From positions 2,820,572 through 2,884,571 of the forward strand of contig NZ_JH636434.1 of assembly GCF_000255655.1 (NCBI RefSeq): a DNA stretch of 64,000 bases. Reading direction: 5' to 3'. Below the pieces are notes generated by a model. It was not told the origin of the DNA. It did no database searches and saw only the letters and a program-made list of their open reading frames with translations. This document shows, piece after piece, positions 49,090-57,102 of the stretch. Both the position numbers and the translations under genes were made by a program. Within the stretch, counting starts at the first letter, position 1. Each line of letters begins with the position of its first letter. Source of the DNA: Schlesneria paludicola DSM 18645 (GTDB lineage Bacteria > Planctomycetota > Planctomycetia > Planctomycetales > Planctomycetaceae).

Positions 49090-49248
49090 CCCCTGCCTGA
49101 CTGGTCGTGCACACCGTCAACGTCTCAATGCCGAGATTCCGCGCCCCGGCAGTATATCCCGATGCCCCCAGACTTCGAAATCCTCAACCTCCCGACACAC
49201 CCAATTTTTCCTCGTCACACTCCCCTCCTTGCCCTCTCGTTGACCCCT

Positions 49249-49274
49249 CGTTACCAAGCTCCCGCTTGGTAACG
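49249..49274. repeat. Palindromic repeat P26, copy 6
   Basis: Perfect consensus copy: arms CGTTACCAAGC and GCTTGGTAACG around TCCC, followed by CCTCCC. Confidence 0.87.
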
Positions 49275-49298
49275 CCTCCCGCAAACCGCCCACAGACA

Positions 49299-49390
49299 CC
49301 GGGGACTGGCTCATTTTCCCGCAGCAATCAGAAGACCTGCCCCAGTCGAAGCACCATGAATTCCAATCCCCCGGGAAATTGTGCCCGGCC
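49299..49390 (-). repeat. 115-base dispersed repeat, copy 1 (inverted)
   Basis: Reverse-complement reading shares GGGCACAATTTCCCGGG, a GGAATT segment and GGGAAAATGAGCCAGTCCCC with the copies at 54297 and 55819. It lies in the intergenic region before the PQQ gene. Confidence 0.7.
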
Positions 49391-49495
49391 CCCTCTCTTC
49401 GGCTCCGATGCCAAGCTCCCTCACTTCCTCGTTACGTGTCCCTCGTTACCAAGCTCCCCGGCTTGTTGATTTAGTTGAAATTGCTGAAGTTCCCT

Positions 49496-49521
49496 CGTTG
49501 TCAAGCTCCCGCTTGGTAACG
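49496..49521. repeat. Palindromic repeat P26, copy 7
   Basis: Arms CGTTGTCAAGC and GCTTGGTAACG with two wobble mismatches. Confidence 0.78.
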
Positions 49522-49822
49522 CCTCCTCCCCCCCACGGATACCGGGCCCCCGCCTCGCTTCGCCCCATGCAGGGTTCACAACCTATTCCAAAAACAGATG
49601 GCTCCGCCGAGCTCAAACATCACCTACACCTCATCATTACCCATACCCCCGCCCCGTTCTTGCATCAGCCGTCAAACCTGAAACCTTCGTCGAAATGTTG
49701 TCGCCGCCCTCGCAACCCCGGTATATTCCTGCAGTCCCCCCAACCGCCTGCGAAGGCCCCTCGCTTCACACTCAGACGCAACGCAAACTCACCCCGCGAG
49801 CCCTCCCTCAAGGAATTCCCTC

Positions 49823-51073
49823 ATGCGATTGATGATAGCCGTCTGCTCGATCATGCTCGCCGCCCCCACCGTCTGGGCCGGCAATTGGACAAACTGGCGA
49901 GGCCCTCATTTCAACGGCGTCGCGGATGGAAGCGGCTATCCCATCGAGTGGAGTGACAAGCAGAATGTCGCCTGGCGCATCAATCTCCCGGGACGCGGTT
50001 CGTCGACACCGATCGTCTGGGACAATCAAATTTTTCTAACCTGCGGAATCGACGAAAAAAACACGGTCCTCGCTTACGACCTGCACGGCAAACAACTCTG
50101 GAGCACGACCGTCGGAACAGAAAAGCCCGGCAAACACAAGAAAGCCTCGGGCAGCAATTCCTCCTGCGTCACGGATGGTCATTCGGTCTTCGCCTATTTC
50201 AAAAGTGGTGATCTGGCGAGCATTGATTTCACCGGCAAAACGCTCTGGACCATCAACCTGCAAGAAAAGTACGGCAAAGATACCCTGTGGTGGGACCTGG
50301 GAACCTCACCCGTCCTCACGAAAGACAACTGCGTCATCGCTGTGATGCAGACCGGCGGCTCGTACCTCGTCGCGATCAACAAAGAAAAGGGCACTGAAGC
50401 CTGGAAAGTCGATCGCAATCTCGACGCCCCCGAAGAAGCCGCTCAAAGCTATTCGACGCCACTGGTCGTTGACGAGGACGGCAAAGAAACCTTGATCGTC
50501 CTCGGCGCAGACCATGTCACGGCCCATCGCGCCGACAACGGTGCCGAAATCTGGCGCGTGGGTGGCCTGAATCCCTCGCAAGACAAATACTTTCGTTCCA
50601 TTGCCTCACCCGCTGTGCTCGACGGCATCGTCGTGGCCCCGTACGCCCGCGGCGGAACCGTGACGGCCATCAAGCTCGGTGGACATGGCGACGTGACCAA
50701 AACCAACATCGCCTGGCAGACCAAGGGCGACGGACCCGACGTTCCCACCCCCGCTGTGGCGAACGGTCGCGCGTACATCCTGAGCGACAAAGGGATGCTG
50801 ACCTGCGTCGATCTGAAATCCGGCAAGAAAATCTGGTCCGGACAAGCCGAAAAGAACCGCCACACCTTCAGCTCGTCCCCAATCCTGGCCGACGGAAAAA
50901 TCTTCATCACGCGCGAAGATGGCAAGACGTTCGTGCTGGCCCAGGGCGATGAATTCAAAGTCCTCGCCGCCAACGAACTCAATGGAGCTCAAACCGTCGC
51001 CTCCCCGGTACTGGTCAACGGCCAGATCCTGCTCCGCACCGACACCCATCTGTACTGCATCGCCAGCAAATGA
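49823..51073 (+). CDS. Exported PQQ-like outer-membrane-type beta-propeller protein
   Basis: 416 residues. Signal peptide (LMIAVCSIMLAAPTVWA), then NWTNWRGPHFNGVADGSGYPIEW, the typical start of planctomycete PQQ propellers. Blades read as TPIVWDNQIFLTCG, VLAYDLHGKQLWST, SYLVAINKEKGTEAWKV, TAHRADNGAEIWRVGG, LTCVDLKSGKKIWSGQ, TFSSSPILADGKIFITRED. Quinone binding is not implied; similar proteins include BamB. The gene stands alone. Role unknown. Confidence 0.92.
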   Translation: MRLMIAVCSIMLAAPTVWAGNWTNWRGPHFNGVADGSGYPIEWSDKQNVAWRINLPGRGSSTPIVWDNQIFLTCGIDEKNTVLAYDLHGKQLWSTTVGTEKPGKHKKASGSNSSCVTDGHSVFAYFKSGDLASIDFTGKTLWTINLQEKYGKDTLWWDLGTSPVLTKDNCVIAVMQTGGSYLVAINKEKGTEAWKVDRNLDAPEEAAQSYSTPLVVDEDGKETLIVLGADHVTAHRADNGAEIWRVGGLNPSQDKYFRSIASPAVLDGIVVAPYARGGTVTAIKLGGHGDVTKTNIAWQTKGDGPDVPTPAVANGRAYILSDKGMLTCVDLKSGKKIWSGQAEKNRHTFSSSPILADGKIFITREDGKTFVLAQGDEFKVLAANELNGAQTVASPVLVNGQILLRTDTHLYCIASK

Positions 51074-51130
51074 TTTCAAGCGAACAGGTCACCCCGATGC
51101 CCCTGCAGCGATCAGCGGGGAACGTGCGGC

Positions 51131-51451
51131 CTATCGCTTGGATTTGGTGTCCATCAGCGGGACGACATAATAGGGCTGACCATTGAATTGCCGCTGCTGC
51201 CAGCTTTTGGGAACCGCCTTGGAATCAGGAGCGGGCACGGAACCAATCGCGATTTGAGGGTTCGTCTCCAACTGACGCACCTTTTCCTCGAGCTCAGCGA
51301 CTTTCTTGTTCAGGTTGGCGAATTCGGCTTTGAGTTCCGAAATCTCATTCCCCGCCGGTTTGGCCGCCTCGTCATCCATGCCTCCTGCCAAGCCAAACGA
51401 GAGGACAGACACCCCCACCACGAACACCATGAGCATCGAGAACTTTCGCAC
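51131..51451 (-). CDS. Small exported coiled-coil protein
   Basis: 106 residues from a GTG at 51451 with AAGGAG 8 bases upstream. A signal peptide (MLMVFVVGVSVLSFGLA) is followed by a coiled coil of about five heptads (EISELKAEFANLNKKVAELEEKVRQLE) and a tail without structure. Probably a periplasmic or lipid-facing oligomer. No family recognised. Confidence 0.7.
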   Translation of the reverse strand: MRKFSMLMVFVVGVSVLSFGLAGGMDDEAAKPAGNEISELKAEFANLNKKVAELEEKVRQLETNPQIAIGSVPAPDSKAVPKSWQQRQFNGQPYYVVPLMDTKSKR

Positions 51452-51476
51452 GTTTCCACTCCTTGCACCAAGTTAA

Positions 51477-51637
51477 AATCGCGGGAACTGGCTCCGCCAA
51501 AACCCACACAAGCCATAGCGCCGCAAACGCCCAAGTGCCTGTCCACCGATTTCCGAAATAACGGGGACTGGCCCCACCCAATTCAATCACGCCAGAACGT
51601 CACAAACGCCCAGGTGCCTGTCCCCTTTATTTCGGGA
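51477..51637. repeat. Two tandem long-loop REP-like units
   Basis: Unit 1 (about 51477-51552) and unit 2 (51553-51637) both run from GGGAACTGGC or GGGGACTGGC to AGTGCCTGTCC or AGGTGCCTGTCCCC. Unit 2 has arms of about 20 bases (CCGAAATAACGGGGACTGGC against its complement) and a 40-base loop. They share the end sequences of the six compact REPs. Confidence 0.7.
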
Positions 51638-51664
51638 CCGCGACGGAAAACAGCTTAACCCAGC

Positions 51665-51871
51665 CTAAGACGCCCAAGAAACGAAATTCGTTCCTGCATC
51701 GCTCAGGATCCCGGAAAAATCGTCAAAAGCCGAATTCTCGCTACCCAGCTCCTCCAAATGCGCGCGACGCCGCTCCGAAATCGCGTGACGATTGAGCCCC
51801 TCCACGACGTCGCTCGTGCCACCATCGGTATCAATCCGTACGGCGAGCATCGTCAAAAATCGAGTCCTCAT
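51665..51871 (-). CDS. Doubtful small hypothetical protein
   Basis: 68 residues from an ATG at 51871 (frame open to 51913). The composition (SDVVEGLNRHAISERRRAHLEELGSE) is compatible with a helical protein, but no family or signal is seen and codon use gives no support. It could be the remnant of a gene interrupted by the repeats beside it. Confidence 0.25.
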   Translation of the reverse strand: MRTRFLTMLAVRIDTDGGTSDVVEGLNRHAISERRRAHLEELGSENSAFDDFSGILSDAGTNFVSWAS

Positions 51872-51971
51872 CAGGATTTCCGACACATCGCCCGTTCTCG
51901 ATGCCGAATTCACATCGAATGAGTTTCGCTCACTTGCGTTAACCCCGTTATCCGTTAGACTTTTGGCCCGG

Positions 51972-52045
<74 letters not shown>

Positions 52046-52049
52046 TCTG

Positions 52050-52090
52050 AAAAAGGGGACTGGCTCCGCAAGGTGCCGGTCCCCTTTTTT
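52050..52090. repeat. REP hairpin, copy A, likely tRNA terminator
   Basis: Starts AAAAAGGGGAC and ends GTCCCCTTTTTT, a G/C stem with A and T runs. Slightly shorter than the other five. Directly after tRNA-Arg. Confidence 0.85.
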
Positions 52091-52220
52091 CGTCTTTGCC
52101 TTTCGTTCACCAAGCCCCCAATCGCGGCATTCGGTTTGAACGTGGAGCCTCTCGCCTTCACTCGCGCGACATTGCCGACATTCTCCAATCCCGGCGGCAC
52201 GTCCTAAAAACCGGTTGCCC

Positions 52221-52264
52221 AAAAAAGGGGGACTGGCTCCGCCAGGTGCCTGTCCCCCTTTTTT
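52221..52264. repeat. REP hairpin, copy B
   Basis: 44 bases; arms AAAAAAGGGGGAC and GTCCCCCTTTTTT, with a second stem GGC/GCC after a T-T mismatch. Lies 54 bases after the 3' end of the GNAT toxin gene. Confidence 0.92.
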
Positions 52265-52318
52265 GTCCGCCTTCCTTCTTCCGCTTTAATCCGATCAGCA
52301 CCACATGCTTCGCGCCAA

Positions 52319-52849
52319 CTAAAGCGGCGGCAACTGCAGCTTGCGAATGATATGCATGGGCAGGAAGAGGTGATGAGGATCGTCGGACAGGCTGAGGAAT
52401 CCGTACCGTTCGTAGAAACATCTTGCAGACGGGTTGATGGCATCCACTTCCACGGCCCTGATCCCGATCTTCGCGGCGAGATATTCCGCTCGGCGGAGTG
52501 CGTCGATCAGCAGAGACTCGCCCAGCTTCCGTCCCTGTACGGATCGATCGACCGCCAAACGACCGATCAACACGACGGGCATGTCGATCTGCGGTAGCCC
52601 CTTCGCCTGATCTGCAGTCAAGGATTCATAGATCACAGTGTGGTTCGAGAGGGCATAGTATCCTTTGACCAAATTGCTGCCGGTCTCCATCAGCACATAG
52701 GTCCGAGCCAGATCCTTCTTCTCGAACTGACTCACCTTTGTTGTGAGCCAGTCGTTCAACATGGGAATCCCGCAATTGAAGCCAGACCTGTCGTGCCGCA
52801 TCCGGTCGAAAGGTTCGATGATCCAGGACGAGACTGGCGATTTAGCCAC
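52319..52849 (-). CDS. GNAT-family toxin of a DUF1778-GNAT toxin-antitoxin pair
   Basis: 176 residues from a GTG at 52849 that overlaps the antitoxin stop by 8 bases; longer frames upstream read back through the antitoxin and are not real. Acetyltransferase features: VLIGRLAVDRSVQGRKLGESLLIDAL with the Q105-G-R-K-L-G acetyl-CoA loop, and Y146 in CFYERYGF as the usual catalytic Tyr. In the TacT/AtaT type, such toxins acetylate the amino acid on charged tRNA and stop translation (family knowledge). Target here unknown. Confidence 0.9.
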   Translation of the reverse strand: MAKSPVSSWIIEPFDRMRHDRSGFNCGIPMLNDWLTTKVSQFEKKDLARTYVLMETGSNLVKGYYALSNHTVIYESLTADQAKGLPQIDMPVVLIGRLAVDRSVQGRKLGESLLIDALRRAEYLAAKIGIRAVEVDAINPSARCFYERYGFLSLSDDPHHLFLPMHIIRKLQLPPL

Positions 52850-53123
52850 GGAGTTTTCCGTAACGACGGGCTGCGGCTTTGAGTGCTGCGTTCGGTTTCG
52901 CGTCCGCGGCGTCCAGTGCCCGCAGGAATTGGTCACGATCCCGATTCGTAAGACGCGTGATCTGAGCGTCCTGGAGCACCTGCCGGGCTTCGCGAACGAC
53001 TGTGGAGATCGCAAACTCACTGACAGTCTGCCCCAAAGCGGAAGCCGCCTCTTCGATGGTCTGCTTCAATTCACTCGGAAGCCGGACATTGATCCGCGCA
53101 TCATTTCGGGAGAGACTTGCCAT
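52842..53123 (-). CDS. DUF1778 (TacA-type) antitoxin
   Basis: 93 residues from the ATG at 53123. N-terminal ribbon-helix-helix: RINVRLPSELKQTIEEAAS with GQTVSEFAISTVVREA as the second helix. The C-terminal neck FLRALDAADAKPNAALKAAA has the F-x-x-x-L-x-x-x-x-x-P-N pattern that wraps the GNAT toxin in TacA. The RHH should bind the operon promoter, which would lie in 53124-53247. The toxin gene overlaps its stop. Confidence 0.9.
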   Translation of the reverse strand: MASLSRNDARINVRLPSELKQTIEEAASALGQTVSEFAISTVVREARQVLQDAQITRLTNRDRDQFLRALDAADAKPNAALKAAARRYGKLRG

Positions 53124-53247
53124 GAATCCTGCCTTACCAGAGAGGAGCACGCGTGTGGCCAACTGCCACACAGATTACTCCCCCGAATATTGTGAGTCAA
53201 TCTGACGTACAGCGATCACGGCCGCTCACTTGCCTCATCCCCTCCCC

Positions 53248-53291
53248 AAAAAAGGGGGACTGGCTCCGCCAGGTGCCTGTCCCCCTTTTTT
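53248..53291. repeat. REP hairpin, copy C
   Basis: Identical in sequence to copies B and D over 44 bases, and like D preceded by CCTCCCC. Starts 52 bases after the 3' end of the RAYT gene. Confidence 0.93.
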
Positions 53292-53342
53292 GTCTTCTAG
53301 TTTTCTGCTTTTGTCTTCGCCTTCGGTCTTCGCCTACCCCCA

Positions 53343-54029
53343 TCATTCCAACCCAACAGCACCCCCATCCACCCCCAACCGAGGCCGACCGCGCGGCCGC
53401 AAAGACGCCTCAAGCCCAAGCTGCTCCGCCGTCACTCGGTTCCAATCCGCATCTCCAAACGGCGTTCCCCGCTCAACACTCTGCCGGATCGCCGTCAACT
53501 CCGCGTCAGTCTCAATCCCATTCACGAATCGCGTCCACTGATCCGATTTCGTCACCGGCCCTTCCGACAACAATCCTTCTGGACCGCTCCGTGCTGTCGG
53601 GTTGAGACTCGACCATTCCCAATCCTGACTCCGTTCCACCAGATTTGCCCGCAACGGATTCCGTTCGACATACCGCAGCACGGTCAGGAAATGATCATCC
53701 GCCTGAATGGGAAACGCCTTAAACCGCCCCTGCCAGACATGGCCACTTCCGTCGTAATGAAGGTGATATCGACGAACATGCGACGTCATCAGCCACTGCA
53801 TCCATCGACTGAGATCACCGTCACCATGGGGCCACAGGACGAGATGGAAATGATTGGTCATCAAACAATAACCAACAAGCCGCATCGGCACCTTGTCGTG
53901 CGCCTCGCGCATCAACTTCACGAACGCCGAAAAATCCCCATCTTTATGAAAGACATCACGCCGCCCATTTCCTCGATTGAGGACGTGATACACATACCCA
54001 CCCTGCGAAGCTCGCGCGGTTCTTGCCAT
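53343..54029 (-). CDS. REP-associated tyrosine transposase (Y1, HUH superfamily)
   Basis: 228 residues. Starts MARTARASQGGYVYHVLNRG, the family start. HUH motif N-H60-F-H62 in LMTNHFHLVLWP and the catalytic Tyr Y120 in LRYVERNPLRANLV; GHVWQGRFKAFPIQ is also typical. TnpA_REP enzymes cut and join single-stranded REP hairpins; whether they mobilise them today is generally uncertain. The C terminus (RPRGRPRLGVDGG) is a basic tail. Six near-identical hairpins within 5 kb are the obvious substrates. Confidence 0.95.
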   Translation of the reverse strand: MARTARASQGGYVYHVLNRGNGRRDVFHKDGDFSAFVKLMREAHDKVPMRLVGYCLMTNHFHLVLWPHGDGDLSRWMQWLMTSHVRRYHLHYDGSGHVWQGRFKAFPIQADDHFLTVLRYVERNPLRANLVERSQDWEWSSLNPTARSGPEGLLSEGPVTKSDQWTRFVNGIETDAELTAIRQSVERGTPFGDADWNRVTAEQLGLEASLRPRGRPRLGVDGGAVGLE

Positions 54030-54077
54030 CCCATCACTCTACCCACCCAGTTCCCCAACGCCCACGTTTCCCTCCCC

Positions 54078-54121
54078 AAAAAAGGGGGACTGGCTCCGCC
54101 AGGTGCCTGTCCCCCTTTTTT
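54078..54121. repeat. REP hairpin, copy D
   Basis: 44 bases identical to copies B and C. This one lies upstream of the RAYT start. Confidence 0.93.
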
Positions 54122-54296
54122 GTCTTCGCTTTTCTCGCCTCCTCGCCTTTCTTCATCTTCGCCCGCCAATAACGCCCACCCACAGCCGCCGCGCCTTGCA
54201 TATTCGTGACCTCGGCATCCACCCCCCTCGAATTCTCTTTTCAACCACCACCACCTTTGTGATACCATCATCCCCACCTCTGCAATCCACGGACCA

Positions 54297-54402
54297 TTGA
54301 AGTCCGGGGAACACGCACAATTCCCCGGTTCCTTGGAATCCGCAGCACATCGACCAGAGTCACCCTTTCCTTTATCGCGGAAAAATGAGCCAGTCCCCGT
54401 AA
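54297..54402 (+). repeat. 115-base dispersed repeat, copy 2
   Basis: Begins TTGAAGTCCGGGGAACACGC, then CACAATTCCCCGGTTCCTTG and ends AAAATGAGCCAGTCCCCG. It lies just before the PD40 gene; its last bases resemble a REP half-arm. Confidence 0.75.
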
Positions 54403-54436
54403 CTTCAACGGGTTGTTCTTACCGGAGCATCACACC

Positions 54437-55576
54437 ATGGCACAAAAACAGACTCTTGCCGGACACCTCAGAACCTGGTTGCTCGTCGTATGCACCTCAT
54501 GCCTGGGAATCGCTCACGGCAATGAGACCGTCACCGTGAAGGGCAAGATTGAAAAGGTCGACCTTTTCGAACGCACGATCAGTGTCGCCGTCCCCGGCCA
54601 CGAGAAGCCCATTGACCTGGAACTGACTCGCAAGACAAACATCATTTCCAAGGCCGTGACCGTTGGCCCCGACGCCATCAAGCCGGGCAGTGACGCCATC
54701 GTCAAATACAATTCGAAACTGATGGTCGCGTCATCAATCGAGTTCGGCCCGAGGCTGGACGTCTTGAATCTGGAAGAACTCAACAGCCCCCACAAAGACT
54801 TCGCTCCCTGCGTCACGTCCGATGGCTTGGAGATTTTCTGGGCGAGCGAGACGGTGGGCCGAAAATCCATCTATTCCATTTGGTCGGCACGACGGAAATC
54901 GACTGACACGCTGTTCGGCGACAAGAAACAGTTGTTTTCAGGACAAGCTCCGGTCTTGAGTGCCGATGGACTCGAAATGCTGTTTCGAGATTCCGACTCA
55001 GACTCCATCAGTCTTTCGACGCGGAAGAGCCGAACCGAGGACTTCGGACGACCGGTCGTCGTGCCGTCCCTCTCGTTTCCCGGACTCGATCCGACGCCGA
55101 GCTGGCTGACCGTCGACGGCCTGACGCTGTATCTCGACCTGGCAAAAACAAATGCGAAGGATGTAAAGAAAGATGCAAAAGAGTGTTGGGTTGTCACACG
55201 TGATTCGCTGACATCAAACTGGAATCCGCCCACGCTCGTTGAAGTCCGCTTTGCCGAGATGCCACAGGATTTTCACTTCGATGTGGCCACCAGCACGCCA
55301 GACAATCTCCGCCTGTTTTGCGTGTCCAATCACGGGATGGGCATTCTCAGCCGCATTGAACCGGCGGGTCCCTTCACGCAATGGGATGAGATCCATTTGA
55401 CCGCCCCGAATGGAACCCCGGTGCATTGCATGAAGCACCAATACGTTCCCGCGACCCGCGAACTGTTTCTGTCATCGAATAACCTGTACGCCGATCCCGC
55501 CACGAAGCGAAAGCGGTGGGGCGACTTGTGGGTCATCAAAGACTTTCAGCCGCCCGTCGGCATTTCGCAAAAATAA
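54437..55576 (+). CDS. Exported PD40-type propeller protein
   Basis: 379 residues from the ATG at 54437 (an earlier ATG at 54413 lacks support). Signal peptide (WLLVVCTSCLGIAHG), then a short beta domain (ETVTVKGKIEKVDLFERTISV) resembling an OB or SH3-like module, then WD40-like PD40 repeats: DFAPCVTSDGLEIFWASE, APVLSADGLEMLFRDS, DPTPSWLTVDGLTLYLD. Similar proteins are common in planctomycetes; no enzyme activity is assigned. Confidence 0.82.
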   Translation: MAQKQTLAGHLRTWLLVVCTSCLGIAHGNETVTVKGKIEKVDLFERTISVAVPGHEKPIDLELTRKTNIISKAVTVGPDAIKPGSDAIVKYNSKLMVASSIEFGPRLDVLNLEELNSPHKDFAPCVTSDGLEIFWASETVGRKSIYSIWSARRKSTDTLFGDKKQLFSGQAPVLSADGLEMLFRDSDSDSISLSTRKSRTEDFGRPVVVPSLSFPGLDPTPSWLTVDGLTLYLDLAKTNAKDVKKDAKECWVVTRDSLTSNWNPPTLVEVRFAEMPQDFHFDVATSTPDNLRLFCVSNHGMGILSRIEPAGPFTQWDEIHLTAPNGTPVHCMKHQYVPATRELFLSSNNLYADPATKRKRWGDLWVIKDFQPPVGISQK

Positions 55577-55638
55577 CCCGCAGGCGTGTGATTGAGCCCT
55601 TCACAAGCCACCAACGCCCGCCACCCCGTCTTGCCGCG

Positions 55639-55682
55639 AAAAAAGGGGGACTGGCTCCGCCAGGTGCCTGTCCCCCTTTTTT
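55639..55682. repeat. REP hairpin, copy E
   Basis: 44 bases, same core as copy B. Lies 62 bases after the PD40 gene stop, between convergent genes. Confidence 0.92.
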
Positions 55683-55818
55683 TCTTCGCTTTTTCTCGCC
55701 TTCCTCTTCGCCTTTCTTCGTCTTAGTCTCCCCAGCCCCCAACAACGTCACCCCCGACGTCCACACAAACGGTCGCAGCGACTGGCGTATTCGTGACCTC
55801 AGCATCGACCGCGGCCTG

Positions 55819-55935
55819 TTGAAGTCAGGCGAACAGGCACAATTTCCCGGTTCCTCGGAATCCGCGGTACATCGGCCAGAGCAACCCAACCCTTTCCTTC
55901 ACCGCAGGAAAATGAGCCAGGCCCCGGCGTGTGAA
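55819..55935 (+). repeat. 115-base dispersed repeat, copy 3
   Basis: TTGAAGTCAGGCGAACAGGC, CACAATTTCCCGGTTCCTCG and AAAATGAGCCAGGCCCCGG in the same order as copy 2; an upstream TATTCGTGACCTC segment is also shared with 54201. Confidence 0.75.
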
Positions 55936-55943
55936 CGGTGACC

Positions 55944-56861
55944 TCACTGCTCTTCCGTCAACAGCGACTTGGTGCGAGCACTGAAGAGAATTCGCGTTCC
56001 ATCTTTGGACCAGCAGAGATCCTCCTTGTTGACCCCAGGGGCGACATCCACTTTCTGGGGCTTGGATTTGCCATCGACGGCGACGATGTATATGTCGTTC
56101 CCCTCGTTGTTGCGTCGAACCGCATAGGCCACGGATTGCCCATCGGGCGAGAAGATCGGGAATTCCATGGGGCCATCGGCCAATTTCACCAATGAGTCTC
56201 TCGCCCCGTCGGGTGCCATGGTGACAAGCTGGATCTCTTCGCCGACTTGAATCACCGCGAGCACCTTTTTTCCGTCCGGCGACCAGCGAATCGGTACACG
56301 GTGACTGTATTCGTCCAAGAAGGGAGTCGTTGTCTTGGTCTCGATTCCGACTTGCAGATGCGAGACCGGCCCCCCCGTGAACGCGCAGATGACAGACTCA
56401 CCGCTCGGATGCCACCGAGGGTACTCGCCATCGCCGAGTCGAACGGCATCGCTGCCGTCCGCGTTCATCATCCAGACACCTCGTTCAAAGTTTTTGGGGT
56501 TCATCACACAGACTTCAAACGCGATTCGTTTCCCATCGGGCGACCAGGCCGGACAGTTTCCACAATCCAAGTCTTCAATCTGACCTTTCGTCGCCCCCAT
56601 CACATGCATCACGAGCACCCGCGCATTGCGGAAGAGCCCGAGTGTGGGCGTGGCATCAAACATCAGCTTTCGGCCATCCGGCGAGAAATCCGGCGAACCA
56701 AAGGCCACAAACTCAGGACAGGATTCCTGAGGCACTTCAATCCGCAGCCCGGTCCCATCAATGCGGAAGGAATAGATCAAGCATTCATCGGCACGCGCAG
56801 TGATGGCGAAGCTCGACAAGATGATCACAATCAGGAACTGCATGCGCCCGAGCCAATTCAT
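55944..56861 (-). CDS. Exported TolB/PD40-type propeller protein
   Basis: 305 residues from the ATG at 56861, which has GGGAG about 7 bases upstream; the longer frame to 57074 crosses a REP and is not real. Signal peptide (LIVIILSSFAITARA). PD40 blades: SPDFSPDGRKLMFDA, CPAWSPDGKRIAFEV, EYPRWHPSGESVICAF, PIRWSPDGKKVLAVI, FPIFSPDGQSVAYAV, DLCWSKDGTRILFSA. A six-bladed TolB-like propeller. The role is not known; no Tol-Pal genes nearby. Confidence 0.88.
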   Translation of the reverse strand: MNWLGRMQFLIVIILSSFAITARADECLIYSFRIDGTGLRIEVPQESCPEFVAFGSPDFSPDGRKLMFDATPTLGLFRNARVLVMHVMGATKGQIEDLDCGNCPAWSPDGKRIAFEVCVMNPKNFERGVWMMNADGSDAVRLGDGEYPRWHPSGESVICAFTGGPVSHLQVGIETKTTTPFLDEYSHRVPIRWSPDGKKVLAVIQVGEEIQLVTMAPDGARDSLVKLADGPMEFPIFSPDGQSVAYAVRRNNEGNDIYIVAVDGKSKPQKVDVAPGVNKEDLCWSKDGTRILFSARTKSLLTEEQ

Positions 56862-56971
56862 GACCGTCTCCCGTCGCGTCGCCAAAACCGATGAGCAAGC
56901 TCGCGAAGAACCACCCCAATTTAAAACATTCTGCCTTGAAAACAAACCACACCAGTTTCCGCAGCCCCCCG

Positions 56972-57015
56972 AAAAAAGGGGGACTGGCTCCCCCAGGTGC
57001 CTGTCCCCCTTTTTT
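56972..57015. repeat. REP hairpin, copy F
   Basis: 44 bases with one difference in the loop region (CTCCCCCAGG in place of CTCCGCCAGG). Lies 88 bases after the DUF2971 gene stop. Confidence 0.92.
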
Positions 57016-57102
57016 CTCTTTTCGGGAGCTCGCCTTCGCTGTCTCGCTTTCTTCGCGTGGCCCCCGTCATCCACCCCGACAGCATCACCTTCAGGAATGA
57101 AC

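Larger units (their letters stand above)
49090..49822. other. Long intergenic region made of dispersed repeats
   Basis: 733 bases between divergent genes, holding two P26 palindromes, a half copy at 49444-49460 and an inverted copy of the 115-base repeat. No gene recognised; Pro- and Ser-rich frames come from the C-rich composition. Confidence 0.6.
51452..51971. other. Intergenic region with long-loop relatives of the REP hairpin
   Basis: 520 bases before the tRNA. Two tandem diverged REP-like units occupy 51477-51637. A short minus-strand frame (51665-51871) is listed separately as doubtful. Confidence 0.55.
53248..54121. mobile_element. RAYT gene bracketed by two identical REPs
   Basis: The transposase gene at 53343-54029 has one REP on each side in the same orientation (53248-53291, 54078-54121), each preceded by CCTCCCC. 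This is the usual layout of a REP-RAYT unit. Confidence 0.8.
54030..54436. other. Intergenic region holding REP copy D and a 115-base repeat
   Basis: Between the RAYT start and the plus-strand PD40 gene. Holds REP copy D and a full copy of the 115-base repeat; no further gene. Confidence 0.6.
55577..55943. other. Intergenic region with REP copy E and a 115-base repeat
   Basis: 367 bases between the 3' ends of two convergent PD40 genes. Nothing but the two repeats is recognised. Confidence 0.6.

Noticed and set aside
49090-49822. Proline-rich protein encoded before the PQQ gene
   Set aside because: The frames are driven by C-rich repeats and half palindromes, with no consistent start signal.
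53153-53605. Plus-strand frames with Pro/Ser-rich translation near the RAYT
   Set aside because: Translation of the complementary strand of the RAYT gene and of REP C-rich sequence.
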